Assembly: GCA_030039975.1 (NCBI GenBank)
Contig: JASHUO010000297.1
Coordinates: forward strand, 1-7,074
Direction: 5' to 3'
DNA: 7,074 bases
Source of the DNA: Alphaproteobacteria bacterium
Lineage (GTDB): Bacteria > Pseudomonadota > Alphaproteobacteria > ATCC43930 > CGMCC-115725
Part shown: positions 5,106-7,074 of the stretch, in pieces
Position numbering within the stretch: the first letter of the stretch is position 1
Layout of the letters: each line of letters opens with the position of its first letter
Position numbers and translations under genes: made by a program
Notes under the pieces: model-generated
What the model saw: the letters and a program-made list of their open reading frames with translations, nothing else
Told to the model about the DNA's origin: nothing
The model's database searches: none

Positions 5106-6859
5106 CAGCCGCCGCGCGTCGACGCCGCTGCCGGCAGCTTGGCGATGCCGTGGTCGAGCTTGGTCTCGATCGTCTTGACTTCGTCGGCCTCGGGCTTGAA
5201 CTGCAGCGCGCGGTGCCATTGGTAGCGCGCTTCGAGCACGCGGCCCTGCTGCCAATAGGCATCGCCGAGATGATCGTTGACGGTGGGATCCTCGGGGATC
5301 AGCTCGATCGCCTTCTCGAGATACTGGGTCGCATGCGCGAAATCGCCGAGCCGGTAATAGGCCCAGCCGAGGCTGTCGACGATGTAGCCGTCATTCGGCC
5401 GGAGCTCGACCGCGCGCTTCACCATGCGCAGGCCCTCGTCGAGATGCTCGCCGCGGTCGATCCAGGAATATCCGAGATAGTTCAGCACCAGCGGCTGGTC
5501 GGGCTGCAGCTCGAGCGCATGCTTCAGATCGCCTTCGGCACGCGTCCACTGGCCGGAGCGCTCGAGCGCCGCCGCGCGGCTGTAGAAGAGACGCCAATCC
5601 GTCGGCTCGACCTTGGTCACGCGGGCAATCGCCGAATCATAGGCGCCGACGGCTTCGGCGAAGCGGCTGCGCCCGCGCAGGATATCGCCGAGCTCGACCA
5701 GCGGATCCGGATCCTGCGGCCGCTCCGCCGCCATGCGCTGCAGCTCCGCCGCGGCCTCGTCGGTGCGATCCAGCGCGTCGAGCGCGTTCGCCGCGCGCAA
5801 GCGCGCCGTCCAACCAAGCGCCGATTTCGGATCGACGGCGCGATACTCCGCCAGCGCATCGGCGGTGTGCTGCAAATCCTCGTCGATCTCGGCGATGAGG
5901 AGCTGCGCCAGCGGGAAATCGGGCCGCAAATCGAGCGCGAGGCGGGCATAGATGAGCGAGGCGTCGAGCGTCTCGGGCTGATCGAGGACGCTCGCCACAT
6001 CGAACATCGCCTCGGCGATGCCGTCGCGCGGCGAGGCGACGATGCGCGGCGGGATCTTGCCGCTGGCGATCCGCGCCAGCGCCTGGGCGGTGATCTCGGC
6101 GCCCTGGTCGGTGCTGCCGACGCGGGCATAAAGGCGGCGTGCCTCTTCGCTGCGCTCATGGCGCTCATAGAAATTGCCGGCCAGCTCCGCCGTGCGCCAG
6201 GTGAGCGCCTGCTGTTCCCCGGTGGCGCGCCCATAAGCCGCGGCCGCGTCGTCGAGGCGATCGGCGTAGTCGGCGATGAGCGCCGTGTGCAGATCTTTCA
6301 GCATCTGCACGCCGCGCAGCTGATCGAGACCGTCGAGCGCCTGCAGCGCCGGAGCCGGCCGCTGCAGCCCGACGTCACACCAGGCGACGAGCAGCGGCGC
6401 GGCGAGGCGCTGTGCGCCCTCAACCGGCAGCGCCTGAGCGCGCGCCGCCGCGGCCGTGAAATTGCCGACCTTCACCTCTTGCAGCAGCAGGACGATCTGC
6501 GCGAGGCCGGCGGTGGGGTCGAGCTTGACCACGCGCTGCGCCAGCGGCACCGCATCAGTCATCTGACCGTCGCTCACGCGCAGCGCGAAGGTGTGGCGCA
6601 GCAGGTCGAAATTCCCGGGATCCTCGGCGAGCGCATGGTTCATGTACTCGGCCGCATGCGCATAGTCGTGGATCTCTTGCGCGTGGCGGGCGGCGAGATA
6701 GCTGCCGAGCGCGCTCATCGGTCCCGCCGGCGGCGGCGCGTCTGCGGGGTCATCCGCCTTGCCCGCCGCGCTGCATCCTCCCAGCCAGACGATTACCGTT
6801 GCCGCCACCGCGGCGCGACGCACCGCCGATCCTCGCTTCAACCACCGATCTCGCGTCAT
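5105..6859 (-). CDS. TPR-repeat lipoprotein upstream of ispE
   Basis: A 584-residue predicted lipoprotein. The signal peptide has basic residues (R4, R6, K8, R9, R14, R15), a hydrophobic core [10 protein letters not shown] and the lipobox LGGC with Cys29; Ser at +2 suggests the outer membrane under the enterobacterial rule. The mature protein is helical TPR throughout, degenerate in the N-terminal half (about 50-330) and clear in the C-terminal half (about 384-557). The C-terminal signature blocks are [34 protein letters not shown] and [17 protein letters not shown], found in the alphaproteobacterial TPR family usually encoded next to ispE. TPRs mediate protein contacts; no substrate is known, and it is not an enzyme of isoprenoid synthesis. 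The start at 6859 gives a complete signal peptide, with AGAGGA-like bases only 3-4 nt upstream. A GTG at 6823 (Val13), with AGGA spaced 6 nt, also leaves a workable signal peptide and is a real alternative. Confidence 0.93.
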   Translation of the reverse strand: MTRDRWLKRGSAVRRAAVAATVIVWLGGCSAAGKADDPADAPPPAGPMSALGSYLAARHAQEIHDYAHAAEYMNHALAEDPGNFDLLRHTFALRVSDGQMTDAVPLAQRVVKLDPTAGLAQIVLLLQEVKVGNFTAAAARAQALPVEGAQRLAAPLLVAWCDVGLQRPAPALQALDGLDQLRGVQMLKDLHTALIADYADRLDDAAAAYGRATGEQQALTWRTAELAGNFYERHERSEEARRLYARVGSTDQGAEITAQALARIASGKIPPRIVASPRDGIAEAMFDVASVLDQPETLDASLIYARLALDLRPDFPLAQLLIAEIDEDLQHTADALAEYRAVDPKSALGWTARLRAANALDALDRTDEAAAELQRMAAERPQDPDPLVELGDILRGRSRFAEAVGAYDSAIARVTKVEPTDWRLFYSRAAALERSGQWTRAEGDLKHALELQPDQPLVLNYLGYSWIDRGEHLDEGLRMVKRAVELRPNDGYIVDSLGWAYYRLGDFAHATQYLEKAIELIPEDPTVNDHLGDAYWQQGRVLEARYQWHRALQFKPEADEVKTIETKLDHGIAKLPAAASTRGG

Positions 6860-7074
6860 GATCCTCTATGCCTGCGGCACCGCCGAGGTTGCGCGCCACG
6901 CGGCTCCGTCTCATCGCGGGCTCGACAGGCCGCGCCATCTGGCCGCCACTATAGTGAATGCGCCCTAAAGAGCCAGACGGCAATTCAGGGCGAAGGAGTC
7001 TTGCGCTAGTATCGGCGCGCGCGAAGCTACACGCGAAGCTGCGACTCGACTCGCCCCACCTCACCTCAATCCTC
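6860..7074. other. Non-coding region at the right edge
   Basis: I see no convincing gene on either strand. The region holds the candidate TPR promoter, two direct copies of CGCGAAGCT (7020-7028 and 7032-7040), a tandem CGACT repeat (7042-7051) and three GANTC sites (6996, 7043, 7048). A gene upstream of the TPR gene may begin or end beyond the edge. Confidence 0.5.
6948..6976 (-). promoter_or_regulatory. Candidate promoter of the TPR-ispE operon
   Basis: Minus strand: TATAGT (6948-6953, 5 of 6 to -10), a 17-bp spacer and CTGGCT (6971-6976, 3 of 6 to -35). The predicted start near 6941 gives a leader of about 80 nt. The -10 lies in the palindrome ACTATAGT (6948-6955). Confidence 0.4.

Noticed and set aside
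4230..5225. A 331-codon plus-strand open frame opposite ispE
   Set aside because: Antisense shadow; ispE carries all family motifs on the other strand.
5150..7009. A 619-codon plus-strand open frame
   Set aside because: It is antisense to the TPR gene, with the Arg/Ala/Leu-rich, motif-free composition typical of shadow frames in high-GC DNA. The minus-strand frame has a signal peptide, lipobox and TPRs.
6750..7064. A minus-strand open frame covering the TPR gene upstream region
   Set aside because: It overlaps the TPR start in another frame, has no domain, and crosses the candidate promoter.
7001..7074. Possible tRNA or structured RNA from the repeated, GC-rich sequence at the right edge
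   Set aside because: No T-loop (GTTCGA-type), acceptor pairing or anticodon stem could be found on either strand.

Overview
This is a GC-rich chromosomal window that reads as an alphaproteobacterium. The evidence is the block DUF4164 gene - zapA - 6S RNA - ymdB-type phosphodiesterase, a large TPR lipoprotein gene overlapping ispE, and PodJ-like motifs. A Rhodospirillales-like host is a guess from gene content only. No insertion sequence, CRISPR array, tRNA, rRNA or phage gene is visible.

Layout. Positions 1-742, minus strand: an ECF42-type sigma factor gene (cut by the left edge) preceded by its usual partner, a YCII/DGPF-domain gene. A promoter-like pair matching the remembered ECF42 consensus lies just upstream (793-819). 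Positions 846-1679, minus: a YmdB/TIGR00282 metallophosphoesterase. Positions 1724-1887, minus: 6S RNA with a long closing stem, starting 3 nt after zapA. Positions 1891-2432, minus: zapA and a small coiled-coil DUF4164-like gene, overlapping by one base. Positions 2433-2597: a divergent promoter region. Positions 2598-4111, plus: two coupled genes. The first has a ParB-type helix-turn-helix domain without the ParB CTPase domain. The second is a membrane-anchored Sel1-repeat protein resembling a miniature PodJ. Both carry the same short N-terminal motif. Positions 4112-4247: a convergent intergenic region with back-to-back terminator-like hairpins, a 16-bp perfect palindrome and a site resembling chromosomal parS. 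Positions 4248-6859, minus: ispE and, upstream and overlapping by one base, a 584-residue TPR lipoprotein. Positions 6860-7074: apparently non-coding leader or promoter DNA.

How the parts relate. zapA (FtsZ-ring assembly) and 6S RNA (RNA polymerase regulation) form a conserved core block. The gene for 5-formyltetrahydrofolate cyclo-ligase, which often follows 6S RNA, is not there; ymdB follows directly. The sigma/DGPF pair looks like a self-contained, autoregulated accessory module. The most novel candidate is the ParB-HTH/Sel1 operon: a DNA-binding protein and a membrane/periplasmic protein made from coupled genes, sharing a polarity-protein-like motif, with a parS-like element 71 bp past the operon. 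This could be a small DNA-to-envelope tether or cell-pole system, but that role is inference.
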